This document shows, piece after piece, positions 1 through 10,000 of a DNA stretch of 63,469 nucleotides (positions are counted from its first letter, which is position 1; every line of letters starts with the position of its first letter). Origin of the DNA: Rhodospirillaceae bacterium. Its GTDB lineage: Bacteria > Pseudomonadota > Alphaproteobacteria > Bin65. The stretch lies in assembly GCA_028819475.1 (NCBI GenBank), contig JAPPLJ010000042.1, positions 1 to 63,469 on the forward strand. The letters are read 5' to 3'. A program made the position numbers and the translations under genes. The notes beneath the pieces were generated by a model. It was not told the origin of the DNA. It did not search any database and saw only the letters and a list, made by a program, of their open reading frames with translations.

Positions 1-178
1 CCGCAGCGTGCGCGTTTCCCCGAAGCCAAATCGAAACCTATCCGGGAACCAGGGGTCAAGAAAATCGCCAGAATTCTTTCCGTACGCGCCCGGTTCCGCC
101 CGCCCGGCGGCACCGGGCATCTGCGGCAGGCCGGAATTAACCGGCACATCCCGCGCCGGACAGCCGGCGCCGGCCGCT

Positions 179-1516
179 TCAATACGGACCCGGGACGATG
201 GCGCTGCCGTCGAAGAAGCGGCCCGGGCGAAACCGGCCGAGATCGTGGCCGGGCGGGCGTCCGCGCACAAGATCGGCGGTTATCCGTCCGACCGCGGGCC
301 CGATGCCGAATCCGTGCCCGCTGAATCCCGTTGCGATCCACAGGCCCGGTATCGCGTCGCTCGGGCCGAGGACCGGCACCGCATCCGGAGTCACGTCGAT
401 CATGCCGGCCCAGGCCCCGGCCAATCCGGCGTCGGCAAGCGCGGGAACCTGCTGCGGCAACCGGGCCCGGATACGCCGGACGGCCGCAGGCGATGGCGCC
501 GGATCGAGCACGCGAACCCGCTCGAACGGCGATTCCTCGCCCCCGGTCCAGCGCCGTGCCGTAGCCCAAGCGCCGGGATAGCCCCGGGGCGCTGCGGGCA
601 GCAGCCGGAGTTCGCGCGCCGACTGCTTCAACAGCCGGCGGAAGCGCCACGCGTGGCGGAAGGACGGCGGCCCGATGAAATGGTCGACAAGTCCGGTCGC
701 AACCGTGTAGCCGCCATCGTCGCGCCGGCGCAGGGCGAGGCCGCCCAGCGATACGTTGGGGCGGACGACGTGAGCGGCCGGCCCGGTGCGCATGACCGTG
801 GCGCGGGCGAGAAGCTGCGGCAGGCCGAAACCCGCGTTGTCTGCAAAATGACCGGACCACGCCCCGCCCGCGAGCACGGCACTGCCGCAACGGACCCGGC
901 CCCGCTCGGTCACGATACCGGCGAGGCGGCCGCCCTCCAGGTCGAGGGTCCGAACGGCACAGTATTCGACGATGGCGACGCCCGACCGGTGCGCGGCGCG
1001 GGCGAGCGCCGGAACTGCCAGACCGGGCTCGCTCCGGCCGTCGCTCGGCGTCGCCATCCCGCCGATCCAGTCGCAGGCAACGCCGGGAAGCAGTTCGCCG
1101 ACCTCGTTCCGGGTCAGCATCCGCGTATCGAGCTGGTGCCGTCCGGCGGTTTCGCACCACGCTTCGAACTTCGCGAGTTTCTGCCGGTCCGGGGCGACAT
1201 GAACACAGCCGGACGGTGTGAAGGCGAGGCCGGGTTCGCCGGTCTGTTCCGCGAGGCCGCGCCACAGGCGGTTGGCCTCCATCATGATCGGCAGTTCGGC
1301 CTCGTCCCGTCCCTGCTGCCGGACCCAGCCCCAGTTGCGACTCGACTGCTCCCCGGCAACCCGTCCCTTTTCGCAAAGCAGGACGGACACGCCGGCCCGC
1401 GCCAGGAACCAGGCCGTGGCCGTGCCCGCGATACCGGCGCCGATGACCGCGACGTCAACCGCTTCAGGCAGAGGATCGCGAAAGATTGCGGGCGTGTCGT
1501 CGCCGATCATGAGCAA
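179..1516 (-). CDS. FAD-dependent oxidoreductase (DAO family)
   Basis: The 445-residue protein has an N-terminal Rossmann dinucleotide motif (VIGAGIAGTATAWFLARAG, about residues 24-42) followed by an acidic residue, and a C-terminal GLWIATGFSGHGFGIGPAVG segment that is the FAD-closing motif of the D-amino-acid oxidase/glycine oxidase superfamily. Such enzymes oxidise amines or amino acids with FAD; the substrate cannot be read from sequence. It lies 42 bases after fabH on the same strand, so it may be the last gene of the plsX-fabH operon, though its function is unrelated. The length is normal for the family and the frame is intact. Confidence 0.85.
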   Translation of the reverse strand: MLMIGDDTPAIFRDPLPEAVDVAVIGAGIAGTATAWFLARAGVSVLLCEKGRVAGEQSSRNWGWVRQQGRDEAELPIMMEANRLWRGLAEQTGEPGLAFTPSGCVHVAPDRQKLAKFEAWCETAGRHQLDTRMLTRNEVGELLPGVACDWIGGMATPSDGRSEPGLAVPALARAAHRSGVAIVEYCAVRTLDLEGGRLAGIVTERGRVRCGSAVLAGGAWSGHFADNAGFGLPQLLARATVMRTGPAAHVVRPNVSLGGLALRRRDDGGYTVATGLVDHFIGPPSFRHAWRFRRLLKQSARELRLLPAAPRGYPGAWATARRWTGGEESPFERVRVLDPAPSPAAVRRIRARLPQQVPALADAGLAGAWAGMIDVTPDAVPVLGPSDAIPGLWIATGFSGHGFGIGPAVGRITADLVRGRPPGHDLGRFRPGRFFDGSAIVPGPY

Positions 1517-1558
1517 ATGCGATAGCGGCCGCCCGACGCGCGGACGGGATTTCGGCGC

Positions 1559-2536
1559 CTACCAGCGGATGACGCTGGCGCCCCAGGACAGGCCGCCGCC
1601 AATGGCTTCCAGCACGACCAGGTCGCCCTTCTTGATCCGGCCGTCCGAAACGCCCTGGTGAAGCGCGAGCGGTATCGAGGCGGCGGAGGTGTTGGCGTGC
1701 CGGTCGACGGTCAGGATCACCCGGTCGGGATCGATACCAAGTTTTTTCGCGGTACCGTCGATGATTCGCTTGTTGGCCTGGTGCGGCACGAACCAGTCGA
1801 CATCGCCGGATTCCAGACCGTTGGCGGAGAGCGCTTCGCGTACCGCGTCCGACAGCTTGTTGACCGCGTGCTTGAAGACCTCCGGCCCCTGCATGCGGAC
1901 ATGGCCGGTGGTGCCGGTAGAGGACGGACCGCCATCGACATACAGCAGATCGTAGTAGCGTCCGTCCGAATGCAGATGGCTCGACAATACGCCGGTCCGG
2001 TCCGCGCCGTTGGAAGGCCGGCTCTCCAGCAGGACGGCGCCGGCGCCATCGCCGAACAGGACGCAGGTCGAGCGGTCGTTCCAGTCGAGCAGGCGGGTGA
2101 ACGTCTCGGCGCCGATCACCAGGGCCTTCGCTGCCTGGCCGGCGGCCAGCGCGTTCGCGGCCACGCTTATCGCATAGATGAAACCGGCGCAGACCGCCTG
2201 AACGTCGAACGCCGCGCCGTGCGTCATGCCGAGCGCCGCCTGCACTTTGGTGGCGGTCGCGGGGAAGGTCGAATCCGGCGTCGTCGTCGCCAGGACGATG
2301 AGATCCAGTTCCGGCCCGTCGATCCCGGCATCGTCAAGCGCCGCCCGGGCAGCTTGCAGGGCCAGGTCGGAGGTCAGTTCACCGTCGGCTGCGACGTGGC
2401 GCTGCCGGATTCCGGTGCGCGCCTGAATCCATGCGTCCGACGTCTCGATCCGCAATTCAAGATCGGCGTTGCTGACGGCATTTTCAGGCAGGTAGGCGCC
2501 CACGCCGGTCACAACCGCATCGATCGCGCCCGTCAT
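1559..2536 (-). CDS. fabH: Beta-ketoacyl-ACP synthase III (KAS III)
   Basis: This enzyme condenses acetyl-CoA with malonyl-ACP to start type II fatty-acid synthesis in the cytosol. The 325 residues carry the thiolase-fold catalytic triad: Cys116 in DVQAVCAGF, His252 in VPHQANKRI and Asn282 in RHANTSAAS. The start was placed at the ATG at 2536 because that ATG overlaps the plsX stop codon (ATGA), a typical translational coupling, and gives the family's normal length; a longer open frame upstream has no homologous residues. It follows plsX, as in many bacteria, linking fatty-acid initiation with phospholipid precursor synthesis. Confidence 0.96.
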   Translation of the reverse strand: MTGAIDAVVTGVGAYLPENAVSNADLELRIETSDAWIQARTGIRQRHVAADGELTSDLALQAARAALDDAGIDGPELDLIVLATTTPDSTFPATATKVQAALGMTHGAAFDVQAVCAGFIYAISVAANALAAGQAAKALVIGAETFTRLLDWNDRSTCVLFGDGAGAVLLESRPSNGADRTGVLSSHLHSDGRYYDLLYVDGGPSSTGTTGHVRMQGPEVFKHAVNKLSDAVREALSANGLESGDVDWFVPHQANKRIIDGTAKKLGIDPDRVILTVDRHANTSAASIPLALHQGVSDGRIKKGDLVVLEAIGGGLSWGASVIRW

Positions 2537-3627
2537 GACGAGGACACCGCCCGGGCGCCAAGACCGATAACGGCGTCCGGTTCCGGTTCGGCCGGTTCGC
2601 GCCGCCTGTCCGCCCCGGCAGCGGCCGGGCCGTGGAACTCCGCCGCCATCCTGTCGATAAAGCCGTTGCGGATCATGTCGCGCGCCACGCCGACTCCGGT
2701 CGCGAAGCCCAGGGCATCCGATCCGCCGTGGCATTTCACCACGATGCCGTTCAGGCCGAGGAAGGTCGCGCCGTTGTAGCGCCGGGGATCGACCCGGGCC
2801 CGCAGCTTGATCAGGGCGCGGCGGGCGAAGAGATAGCCGATCGCGGCGAGCAGCGAACTCTTGAAGGTCTGGCGGACGAATTCGTTGACCAGCTTGGCCG
2901 TGCCCTCGGCGGATTTGAGCGCCACGTTGCCGCTGAAACCGTCGGCGACCACCACATCGACCGTGCCGGCGGCGATGTCGTCGCCTTCGACGAAACCGCT
3001 GTAGGCGAGTCCGCCATCCTTCAGGATTGCATGCGCCTCGCGCAGTTCCTCATGGCCCTTCACCTCTTCGGAGCCGACGTTGAGCAGGCCGACGGTCGGG
3101 CGCAGCGAACCGAGAACGGTGCGCGCGAACATTTCGCCCATCATGGCGAACTGGACCAGATTGTCGGCCGAACATTCGATATTGGCGCCCAGATCCAGCA
3201 TGGCGGTCTCGCCGCGCAGCGTCGGGAAGAACGACGCCATGGCCGGCCGGTCGATTCCCGGCACGGTCTTCAGCACCACCTTCGCCATCGCCATCAACGC
3301 GCCGGTGTTGCCCGCCGAGACGACGCCCGCGGCCTCGCCGTTCCGTACCGCGTCGATCGCCTTGCGCATGCTGGAATTCCGGCCGCTCCTCAGCGCCGTC
3401 GCCGCCTTCTCGTCCGACGCCACGACATCCGGCGTGTGGATGATCGTGGACGAGCGGCGCACGCGGATCATCCGCTTCATCATCGGCGCCAGGCGTTCTT
3501 CGTCCCCGAAGATCAGGAAGTCGAGCTCAGGATAGCGGCGCTTGGCGATGGTCGCGCCGCGCAACACGCTCCTGGGGGCATTGTCGCCGCCCATGGCGTC
3601 CAGCGCGATGGTGATCCGCTCGCTCAA
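2533..3627 (-). CDS. plsX: Phosphate acyltransferase PlsX
   Basis: PlsX makes acyl-phosphate from acyl-ACP, the donor for PlsY in membrane phospholipid synthesis, and acts at the inner face of the cytoplasmic membrane. The N-terminus ([14 protein letters not shown]) and the conserved [12 protein letters not shown] and DLGANIEC segments identify the family. At 364 residues it has normal length, with a slightly longer, alanine- and proline-rich C-terminus. It sits between rpmF and fabH; the stop codon overlaps the fabH start by 4 bases. Confidence 0.96.
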   Translation of the reverse strand: MSERITIALDAMGGDNAPRSVLRGATIAKRRYPELDFLIFGDEERLAPMMKRMIRVRRSSTIIHTPDVVASDEKAATALRSGRNSSMRKAIDAVRNGEAAGVVSAGNTGALMAMAKVVLKTVPGIDRPAMASFFPTLRGETAMLDLGANIECSADNLVQFAMMGEMFARTVLGSLRPTVGLLNVGSEEVKGHEELREAHAILKDGGLAYSGFVEGDDIAAGTVDVVVADGFSGNVALKSAEGTAKLVNEFVRQTFKSSLLAAIGYLFARRALIKLRARVDPRRYNGATFLGLNGIVVKCHGGSDALGFATGVGVARDMIRNGFIDRMAAEFHGPAAAGADRRREPAEPEPDAVIGLGARAVSSS

Positions 3628-3723
3628 TGTTCCGCCCGTATCGATTCAAATTCGACGGCGGCGACCGATTATCGGGGCGGCCGCTCAGTCGCCGACTGAT
3701 AGCACAGGCGCGCCCGAAAAGTC

Positions 3724-3906
3724 CTAGGCTTCCGCCGCGTCGATGATCTCTCGATCTCCATAGTATCCGCACGCGGCGCAGACATGGTGCGGACGCTTGA
3801 GCTCACCGCAGTTCGGGCACTCGGCAACATTGGCCGCCGTGAGACTGTCATGCGCGCGCCGCATGTTGCGGCGGGACTTCGATATTTTCGATTTCGGTAC
3901 GGCCAT
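3724..3906 (-). CDS. rpmF: 50S ribosomal protein L32
   Basis: This 60-residue protein begins [19 protein letters not shown], the nearly invariant L32 start, and has a zinc-ribbon CPNCGE...CAACGYY with two Cys pairs. It is a structural protein of the large ribosomal subunit. The open frame could extend four codons upstream, but the family always starts at MAVPK, so the start at 3906 was chosen. The yceD-rpmF-plsX-fabH order is the conserved bacterial arrangement. About 95 bases separate it from plsX. Confidence 0.97.
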   Translation of the reverse strand: MAVPKSKISKSRRNMRRAHDSLTAANVAECPNCGELKRPHHVCAACGYYGDREIIDAAEA

Positions 3907-4056
3907 GATCCGGCTCACGAAAGACGCCCCGGCGCAGGCCGGGGCGGTATCTGTCGAGGCCGATACTTAGCGATTTTCCCGTTGGGCGACAAGGACCAAC
4001 GGTCGCACAACCGGCCCGCCGCCTGCGCACCCGTCGGCAGTTCCGGCGCCGGCAGA

Positions 4057-4629
4057 TCAGGCGCCGCCGTCTTCGCCTTCCTCACCGACCGGCTTCGCCG
4101 CCGTCATGCCCAGGCGCCCGCCCAGGCCGGCGAATGGGCTGTCCGGTTCGCCGGCGGCGGAAGTCGCTTCGGCGCGGAAGGCGGCGAGGGCCCGGTCCGC
4201 ATCCGGGCCGCGCGGATAGGCTGCCATCGAGACCGCGAGATACTGGATCGCCAGTTCCGCCAGATCGACCACCCCGTCCGGGACAATCTCGCAGTCCGGC
4301 TCGTCCGCGCCGTCGTCCGGGGCCTCCGGCTCTTCCGCCACGACCAGGCACTCGACCGTCTGCTCGACCGCCTCCGTAAACGGATCGTCCGTAACCACGC
4401 AGCGGCGGACCAGCCGGGCCGTGAGCCGCCCTTCGATCGTCGTGCGGTCACGGCCGGCTTCGGGCCGGATCCTGAAGGTCGCCGTACAGTCCTCGACGGC
4501 CGGGAGTTGAAGGCGATCGGCGATGGCGCGCCGGTCTTCGGCCCCGGCCGACAGGCGCACGGACATGCCTGCGGCCGGCACGGCGGCAAGATCGACCGTC
4601 GCCGCGGTCCAGGGGCGCGTTCCCGTCAT
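4057..4629 (-). CDS. YceD/DUF177 family protein
   Basis: The 190-residue protein belongs to the YceD (DUF177) family that almost always lies directly upstream of rpmF and is linked to 23S rRNA accumulation in plants and E. coli. The middle of the protein shows the expected pattern: TATFRIRP, then GRLTARLVRRCVVTDDPFT, then an acidic stretch (EEPEAPDDGADEPDCE) before VDLAELAIQYLAVSM. Its start overlaps the stop of the upstream chaperone gene by 4 bases (ATGA). The function is poorly defined experimentally; the assignment rests on pattern and context. Confidence 0.85.
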   Translation of the reverse strand: MTGTRPWTAATVDLAAVPAAGMSVRLSAGAEDRRAIADRLQLPAVEDCTATFRIRPEAGRDRTTIEGRLTARLVRRCVVTDDPFTEAVEQTVECLVVAEEPEAPDDGADEPDCEIVPDGVVDLAELAIQYLAVSMAAYPRGPDADRALAAFRAEATSAAGEPDSPFAGLGGRLGMTAAKPVGEEGEDGGA

Positions 4630-5183
4630 GATGCCGGCTCCGGGAAGCGGACATCGGCCCCCGCGACGGCGGACAGAGGCAGGCTGTCCAGTCCCTGCGC
4701 CGCCGCTTCGATATAGTCCGCCGCCCAGGCGACATTTTCCGGCGTCGGTTCGAGCGTACCGTAGAGATTGCGCGCAACGGCCCGTTCCAGGGCGGCCCGG
4801 TCGCCGCTGTCGAGCGCCCCGGCGTAGGCGTCGCGCCGCCCGTAGAAGGCCCGCGCCATCTCCTTGACCCGCCGGCCGAGCGACGGATCGTTGACGCCGA
4901 GCTCGCGCAGGTTGACGTCCAGGTCTTCGATCATGACGTCGAACAGATGTTGCCCCGATTCGGCGCCGTCCGCGCCTTCGGCGGCCAGGCGGCGGCAGAC
5001 CAGGACGGTGTGCAGCGCGACGAGTTCGAAACGGCCGTCGAGCGTATCGGGTACGCCGCGCGCCCGGTAGAAATGATCGTGGCGCGCCGCTTCGACGATA
5101 CGGGCATAGAGGGTGCGGGCGGCATCGCGGCCGCGGCGCCGGTCCGTGCCGAAGATCGTTTCCAGGCGGTCGAGCAGGGTCAT
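4626..5183 (-). CDS. Ubiquinol-cytochrome c chaperone (CBP3 family)
   Basis: The 185-residue protein resembles CBP3/UQCC1 chaperones, which bind newly made cytochrome b and help assemble the bc1 complex. Typical features are LYARIVEAARHDHFYRARGVPDTLDGRFEL near residues 25-55 and VMIEDLDVNLRELGVNDPSLGRRVKEMARAFYGR around residues 85-120. The ATG at 5183 was chosen because it begins the conserved domain (MTLLDRLETIF) and lies at the head of the operon, facing bamE. A much longer open frame through the same codons is an antisense shadow of hppA. The gene is translationally coupled to yceD. Confidence 0.88.
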   Translation of the reverse strand: MTLLDRLETIFGTDRRRGRDAARTLYARIVEAARHDHFYRARGVPDTLDGRFELVALHTVLVCRRLAAEGADGAESGQHLFDVMIEDLDVNLRELGVNDPSLGRRVKEMARAFYGRRDAYAGALDSGDRAALERAVARNLYGTLEPTPENVAWAADYIEAAAQGLDSLPLSAVAGADVRFPEPAS

Positions 5184-5411
5184 GGGTCCACGCTCCAGGT
5201 CGAACCCGGTTCGGGCGGCGTTTCCGGTTACGCCTCCCCTCTCCCGGGCGGCCGGTGCGGCGGCGGGTTCGATTGACTTCCCCGACCGGCGCGGCATATC
5301 GAATCGTCGAATACCGACAGGTATTTTCCCGGATGCAACCGGCAAGTCATTGGGCGAACCGGTCGCGCGGCAGCGGTACCCGTTGCGGGCCAGAACGAGC
5401 GGAAGGGCGCG

Positions 5412-5909
5412 ATGGCAGACATGCAGGGCGGGCAGAGGCGCTGGACGGCAAGGCGTGCGCTGCTGGCGGCCGGACTCTGCGCAATGGTGGCGCTGGCGGC
5501 CTGTTCTCCGCGCGTCGACATTCGCGGCAACGCCGCCGAGCAGGAAGACATGATCCGCATCCGCCAGGGGGTTACGTCGGCGTCGGACGTGATGCGCGTC
5601 CTCGGTCCGCCGTCGACCGTTTCCGCCTTCGACAACAAGACCTGGTACTACATCAGCAAGCGGGAAGAGACGGTTGCCTTCCTGGCGCCGGAGGTCAAGA
5701 CCCAGCAGGTGATCGAGCTGCTGTTCGACGACAAGCAGGTGGTCAAGCGCATCCGGACCTACGGGCTTGAGGATGCGCGCAAGGTGGACCGGATTTCGCG
5801 CACCACGAAAGCCGACGCCGGCGAGCCGGGCTTCTTCCACAGCATGATCGACCTGCTGGTGCGGCGCCGCGCCGTAACCGGAAAGAGCAGGAAGGCCTAC
5901 GGGCTCTGA
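5412..5909 (+). CDS. bamE: Outer-membrane assembly lipoprotein BamE (SmpA/OmlA)
   Basis: The 165-residue protein has a cationic start, a hydrophobic segment and a lipobox ending LAAC (Cys about residue 31), so it should be a lipoprotein. The SmpA/OmlA fold follows, with IRQGVTSASDVMRVLGPPS and a W-Y-Y strand (TWYYISKRE). BamE stabilises the BamA beta-barrel assembly machine in the outer membrane. It is divergent from the bc1 chaperone operon and preceded by a good ribosome-binding site (GGAAGGG). The C-terminus is longer than in E. coli BamE, as in many alphaproteobacteria. Confidence 0.92.
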   Translation: MADMQGGQRRWTARRALLAAGLCAMVALAACSPRVDIRGNAAEQEDMIRIRQGVTSASDVMRVLGPPSTVSAFDNKTWYYISKREETVAFLAPEVKTQQVIELLFDDKQVVKRIRTYGLEDARKVDRISRTTKADAGEPGFFHSMIDLLVRRRAVTGKSRKAYGL

Positions 5910-5937
5910 ACCGGCCCGGCCTTCCGAACTCGAAAAA

Positions 5938-5965
5938 CCCCCGGCGCGGTGCACCGGGGGCTTTT
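5938..5965 (+). terminator. Rho-independent terminator after bamE, possibly bidirectional
   Basis: A 10-bp stem with one mismatch (CCCCCGGCGC / GCACCGGGGG) and a 3-base loop is followed by CTTTT, and preceded by AAAAA on the other side. It sits between the convergent bamE and hppA genes and could end transcription from both. Confidence 0.8.
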
Positions 5966-5986
5966 CGTCGGAATAGCGCGCGTCGG

Positions 5987-8074
5987 TCAGTGCGCCAGCA
6001 CCGCCAGCATGAGAAGGGCGACGATGTTGGTGATCTTGATCATCGGGTTGACCGCGGGCCCGGCGGTGTCCTTGTAGGGATCGCCGACGGTATCGCCGGT
6101 CACGGCGGCCTTGTGGGCTTCGCTGCCCTTGCCGCCGTGGTTGCCGTCCTCGATGAATTTCTTGGCGTTGTCCCAGGCGCCGCCGCCGGCAGTCATCGAC
6201 AGGGCGACGAACAGGCCCGTTGCGATCACGCCGAGCAGCATGGCGCCGACGCAGGACAGGGCCGCCGACTTGCCGCCGATCCCCCAGATCACCACGAACA
6301 GAACGATCGGCGACAGGACCGGCAGCATCGACGGCACGATCATTTCCTTGATCGCCGCTTTGGTCAGCAGGTCGACGCAGCGTCCGTATTCCGGCTTGCC
6401 GGTGCCTTCCATGATGCCGGGGATTTCCTTGAACTGACGGCGCACCTCGAGCACGACCGCTCCGGCCGCGCGGCCGACCGCGGTCATGCCCAGTGCGCCG
6501 AACAGGTAGGGCAGCAGTCCGCCGACGATCAGCCCGACCACGACATACGGGTTGGACAGCGAGAAATTGACCTCGACATCTTTGAAGAAGGCCACTTCCG
6601 CCGCCTTGAAGTAGGCGATGTCCTGGGTATAGGCGGCGAACAGGACCAGCGCGCCGAGGCCTGCCGAACCGATGGCATAGCCCTTGGTCACTGCCTTGGT
6701 GGTGTTGCCCACCGCGTCCAGCGCATCGGTGGTGTTGCGCACGTCTTCGTCCAGTTCGGCCATTTCTGCAATGCCGCCGGCGTTGTCGGTCACCGGGCCG
6801 TAGGCATCGAGCGCCACCACCATGCCGGCGAGCGCAAGCATTGCGGTAACGGCAATGGCGATACCGAACAAACCGGCCACCAGGTAGGTCGCCAGGATGG
6901 CCACGCAGATAATGATCGCCGGCAGGGCCGTGGCTTCCATCGAGATGGCGAGGCCCTGAATCACGTTCGTGGCATGCCCGGTCTCCGAAGATTTGGCGAC
7001 CGAGCGGACCGGCCGGTAATCCGTGCCGGTGTAGTATTCCGTCACCCAGATGATCAGGCCGGTGACGACCAGACCGATCACGGCACAGACGAACAGGTCC
7101 ATGCCGGTGAAGGCGGTGCCGCCAGCCTTGAAGGCCGTGTCGAAGCCGAGGACGAGTTCGGTGACGATGGCGATGCCGACAAGCGATAGGACGGCTGCCG
7201 CGATGAAACCCTTGTAGAGCGCGCCCATAATGTTGTTCGAGGCGCCGAGGCGGACGAAATAGGTGCCGATGATCGACGCAATGATGCAGACGCCGCCGAT
7301 CGCGAGCGGATAGATCAGGCCGGCCTCCATCCCGAAGATCAGCGCCAGCACCATCGTGGCGACGACCGTTACGGCGTAGGTCTCGAACAGATCGGCCGCC
7401 ATGCCGGCGCAGTCGCCGACATTGTCGCCGACATTGTCGGCGATCACGGCCGGGTTGCGCGGATCGTCTTCGGGGATGCCGGCTTCCACCTTGCCTACAA
7501 GATCGGCGCCGACATCGGCGCCCTTGGTGAAGATGCCGCCACCGAGACGGGCGAAAATCGAGATCAGCGAAGCGCCGAAGCCCAGCGCAACCAGCGCATC
7601 GACGAGGCCGCGCTGGTCCGTGCCGAGGCCCTGGAGGATCAACAGGTAGCCGGCGACCGCGAGCAGGGCGAGCCCGGCCACCAGCATCCCGGTGACGGCG
7701 CCGGCCTGGAAGGCGATCCTCAGGCCCTGCGCCAGGCCCTGGCGCGCCGCTTCCGCGGTCCGCACATTGGCCCGGACCGACACATTCATGCCGATATAGC
7801 CGGCTGCGCCGGACAGAATCGCCCCGATCGCAAATCCGACGGCGACCCATACGCCGAGCAGCAAGGCCACGATGACGGCAATCGCGACGCCGGCGATCGC
7901 AATCGTCATGTACTGGCGGTTCAGATAGGCGCGCGCGCCTTCCTGAACGGCGGCGGCGATCTCCTGCATCCTCTCGTTACCCGCGGGGGCCGAAAGCACC
8001 GTGCGGCTGGTGACAATGCCGTAGACGACCGCGAGCAGCGCGCAGACGAGCGCGAAATACGGTACCCATTCCAT
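5987..8074 (-). CDS. hppA: Membrane-bound H+-translocating pyrophosphatase, K+-independent type
   Basis: This 695-residue polytopic membrane enzyme hydrolyses pyrophosphate and pumps protons out of the cytoplasm. Signature motifs are present: [20 protein letters not shown] (pyrophosphate binding), [19 protein letters not shown], and in the C-terminal half [17 protein letters not shown] and [19 protein letters not shown]. The lysine in [17 protein letters not shown] is the residue that, by established knowledge, marks the K+-independent subclass (K+-dependent enzymes have Ala there). It stands alone, transcribed towards the terminator shared with bamE. Confidence 0.96.
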   Translation of the reverse strand: MEWVPYFALVCALLAVVYGIVTSRTVLSAPAGNERMQEIAAAVQEGARAYLNRQYMTIAIAGVAIAVIVALLLGVWVAVGFAIGAILSGAAGYIGMNVSVRANVRTAEAARQGLAQGLRIAFQAGAVTGMLVAGLALLAVAGYLLILQGLGTDQRGLVDALVALGFGASLISIFARLGGGIFTKGADVGADLVGKVEAGIPEDDPRNPAVIADNVGDNVGDCAGMAADLFETYAVTVVATMVLALIFGMEAGLIYPLAIGGVCIIASIIGTYFVRLGASNNIMGALYKGFIAAAVLSLVGIAIVTELVLGFDTAFKAGGTAFTGMDLFVCAVIGLVVTGLIIWVTEYYTGTDYRPVRSVAKSSETGHATNVIQGLAISMEATALPAIIICVAILATYLVAGLFGIAIAVTAMLALAGMVVALDAYGPVTDNAGGIAEMAELDEDVRNTTDALDAVGNTTKAVTKGYAIGSAGLGALVLFAAYTQDIAYFKAAEVAFFKDVEVNFSLSNPYVVVGLIVGGLLPYLFGALGMTAVGRAAGAVVLEVRRQFKEIPGIMEGTGKPEYGRCVDLLTKAAIKEMIVPSMLPVLSPIVLFVVIWGIGGKSAALSCVGAMLLGVIATGLFVALSMTAGGGAWDNAKKFIEDGNHGGKGSEAHKAAVTGDTVGDPYKDTAGPAVNPMIKITNIVALLMLAVLAH

Positions 8075-8318
8075 TTCAGGAGTATCCCCTTTTCAAACTT
8101 CTCTTTGCGAAGTCTGTTCCGGGTTTCCCGGCGAGACGGGAAACCCTCGACCAGGCGGCTTCCGGCAATGCTCTCGGCCCTTGCCGGTCCGGCTCGTGCA
8201 CGCGCTCCAGTGACTATTCACAATGCGCCGCTGCACGCCGGTGAGGCGGCCGGACCATGCCGAAACAGGCTCGGGCTATCAATGTGACAACTTTGCGGCG
8301 CAAGGGCAGGCAGGCCGC

Positions 8319-9314
8319 CTAGCGATGCCGCCATCCGGTCCGCGAAACGGCAATCGGCGACCCGCTACGGTCGAGCACCCGCACGCCCGAGCCCGGACGC
8401 ATAATGCCGATCCGGGAGACCAGCGTTTCGGTGGTCCGGGAGGCTTCCCTGACGGCATCGCGCCGGTCCGGCGGCGCCGTGAAGGCGAGCTCGTAATCGT
8501 CGCCCGCCGTAATCCGCTCGATTTCGGGATAGCCGGATGCTTCGGCGGCATCGGACCATGGCACGTCCGCCAGCAGAATTTCGGCTGCAAGGCCGGACTC
8601 CCGCGCCAGATGGCCGAGGTCGGCGACCAGCCCGTCGGAAATGTCGAGGCACGCCGTCGCCGTGCCGACGAGGGCGGAGCCGAGTTCGACCCGGGGTTCG
8701 GGAAGCTGGTAGCGGTCGATGGCAAACCGGCGCTGTGCGGCGTCGAGCCCGGCCGCCTCGCCCTTGCAGACCCGCAGGCCGAGGCCGCCGTCGCCGATCG
8801 TTCCCGAGACCCAGACGTCGTCGCCGGGCGCCGCGCCGCCGCGGCGCAGCGCCGGGCCGCGCGCGAGGCAGCCGATTGCCGTGACCGAGAGCATTGCCGG
8901 CCCCGAGTCGCCGTCAGCGCCGCCGCCGACCGTGTCGCCGCCGATAAGGGTGACGCCGTAGCGCGCCTGGTCGGCGGCCAGGCCGCGTGCCAGGGCAGCA
9001 ACCCAGTCGTCGTCCCGTTCGTCCGGAATCCTGAGCGCCAAAGTGTAGACCTCCGGCGCCGCCCCCATTGCCGCCAGATCGGACAGATTCACCCGCAGCG
9101 CCTTCCGCGCAACCCGGTCGGGCGGATCGTCCGGCCGGAAATGGATCCCCTCGACAAGGGCGTCCGTCGTAACGATCCGGTCGGCGCCGTCGGAGACGCC
9201 GAGCAGGGCGGCATCGTCGGTCAGGCCGAACGCACCGTCCCGGCCGGCCGCCAGGGGCTTGAAATAGCGGGCGATCAGGTCGAATTCGCCCGATCGGACG
9301 GTTCGCGCCGCCAC
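8319..9314 (-). CDS. thiL: Thiamine-monophosphate kinase
   Basis: ThiL phosphorylates thiamine monophosphate to the active cofactor thiamine diphosphate. The motifs GEFDLIARYF (N-terminus), DDAALL, TTDALVEGIHF, KALRVNLSDLAAMGA, LIGGDT and CLDISDGLVADLGHLA are in family order. A GTG at 9314, 4 bases beyond the nusB stop, was chosen as start because it lies just before the conserved N-terminus and gives 331 residues, the usual size; the longer ATG frame upstream would read through the repetitive nusB tail in another frame. It is the last gene of the riboflavin/nusB operon. Confidence 0.93.
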   Translation of the reverse strand: MAARTVRSGEFDLIARYFKPLAAGRDGAFGLTDDAALLGVSDGADRIVTTDALVEGIHFRPDDPPDRVARKALRVNLSDLAAMGAAPEVYTLALRIPDERDDDWVAALARGLAADQARYGVTLIGGDTVGGGADGDSGPAMLSVTAIGCLARGPALRRGGAAPGDDVWVSGTIGDGGLGLRVCKGEAAGLDAAQRRFAIDRYQLPEPRVELGSALVGTATACLDISDGLVADLGHLARESGLAAEILLADVPWSDAAEASGYPEIERITAGDDYELAFTAPPDRRDAVREASRTTETLVSRIGIMRPGSGVRVLDRSGSPIAVSRTGWRHR

Positions 9315-9318
9315 AGCC

Positions 9319-9996
9319 TCAGGCCTCCGGTTCGGCGGCCCCGCCTGTTGACGGCCCAACCTTGTCCGCCCCGGCCCTGTCCGCCCCAACCTTATCCGCC
9401 CCAACCCTGTCCGCCCCTTCCGCGAAATTCCCGATTTCCGCCGCATCGGAGGAATTGGGATCTTCGGCGAATTCCCCGGATCGCAAGGTTCGGGCCAGGC
9501 GATCGAGCACGCCGTTCACGAATGCCGGCTCGCGCTTGTCGAAGAAGACCCGGGCCACGTCGACATATTCGGCGATGACGACGCGGGCCGGCGTTTCCGC
9601 CCGGCCGAGCAGCTCCCAGGCCCCGGCATTGAGCAGCGCGACCAGGACGCGGTCCATCCGTTCCAGCGTCCAGCTTTCGGACAGCGACTCCCCGATCATG
9701 CGGTTCAGCGCGGCACGGTCGCCGCAGGCGCCGCGGACGATCTCCCTGAACAGCGCCTTGTCGGCGATCGCGGCCGGACCGGCCTCCCGCATCCGGTGAA
9801 GGTGGAATTCGTCGACGACTTCGTCCGGGGCGGCGTCGGTTGCGCTGAGCTGGTAGAGCGCCTGTACGGCTGCGATGCGGGCTTGCGTCCGCCGGTCGGG
9901 GTGACCGCCGGGGTGACCGTCGGCGCGCCGGACGGCCGGGCGGCCGGACCCGGCTTCAGGAGGAGCGCCGCTGGTCCCCGCCCGGGCCGCCGTCAT
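9319..9996 (-). CDS. nusB: Transcription antitermination factor NusB with repetitive C-terminal tail
   Basis: NusB joins the rRNA antitermination complex. The core runs from about residue 35 (RTQARIAAVQALYQL) through LLNAGAWELL, VVIAEYVDVARVFF and EPAFVNGVLDRLAR to about residue 170. It is 225 residues long versus about 150 for the family: there is an N-terminal Pro/Gly/Arg-rich extension and a C-terminal tail containing four pentapeptides of the type GADKV/GADRA encoded by four 15-bp tandem repeats. The gene is 4 bases downstream of ribH, the usual neighbour. Confidence 0.93.
   Translation of the reverse strand: MTAARAGTSGAPPEAGSGRPAVRRADGHPGGHPDRRTQARIAAVQALYQLSATDAAPDEVVDEFHLHRMREAGPAAIADKALFREIVRGACGDRAALNRMIGESLSESWTLERMDRVLVALLNAGAWELLGRAETPARVVIAEYVDVARVFFDKREPAFVNGVLDRLARTLRSGEFAEDPNSSDAAEIGNFAEGADRVGADKVGADRAGADKVGPSTGGAAEPEA
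9358..9417. repeat. Four tandem 15-bp repeats in the nusB C-terminus
   Basis: Four head-to-tail 15-base units of the form AACCYTRTCCGCCCC (plus-strand view; the second unit begins GG) occupy exactly 60 bases. They are in frame and encode a repeated Gly-Ala-Asp-(Lys/Arg)-(Val/Ala) in NusB. The unit length keeps the frame open whatever the copy number. Confidence 0.95.
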
Positions 9997-10000
9997 GGGA

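Noticed and set aside
4626..7850. A 1074-codon minus-strand open frame spanning hppA and the bc1 chaperone
   Set aside because: Upstream of 5183 it is an out-of-frame shadow of hppA rich in Arg, Gly and Pro; only the last 185 codons are a real gene.
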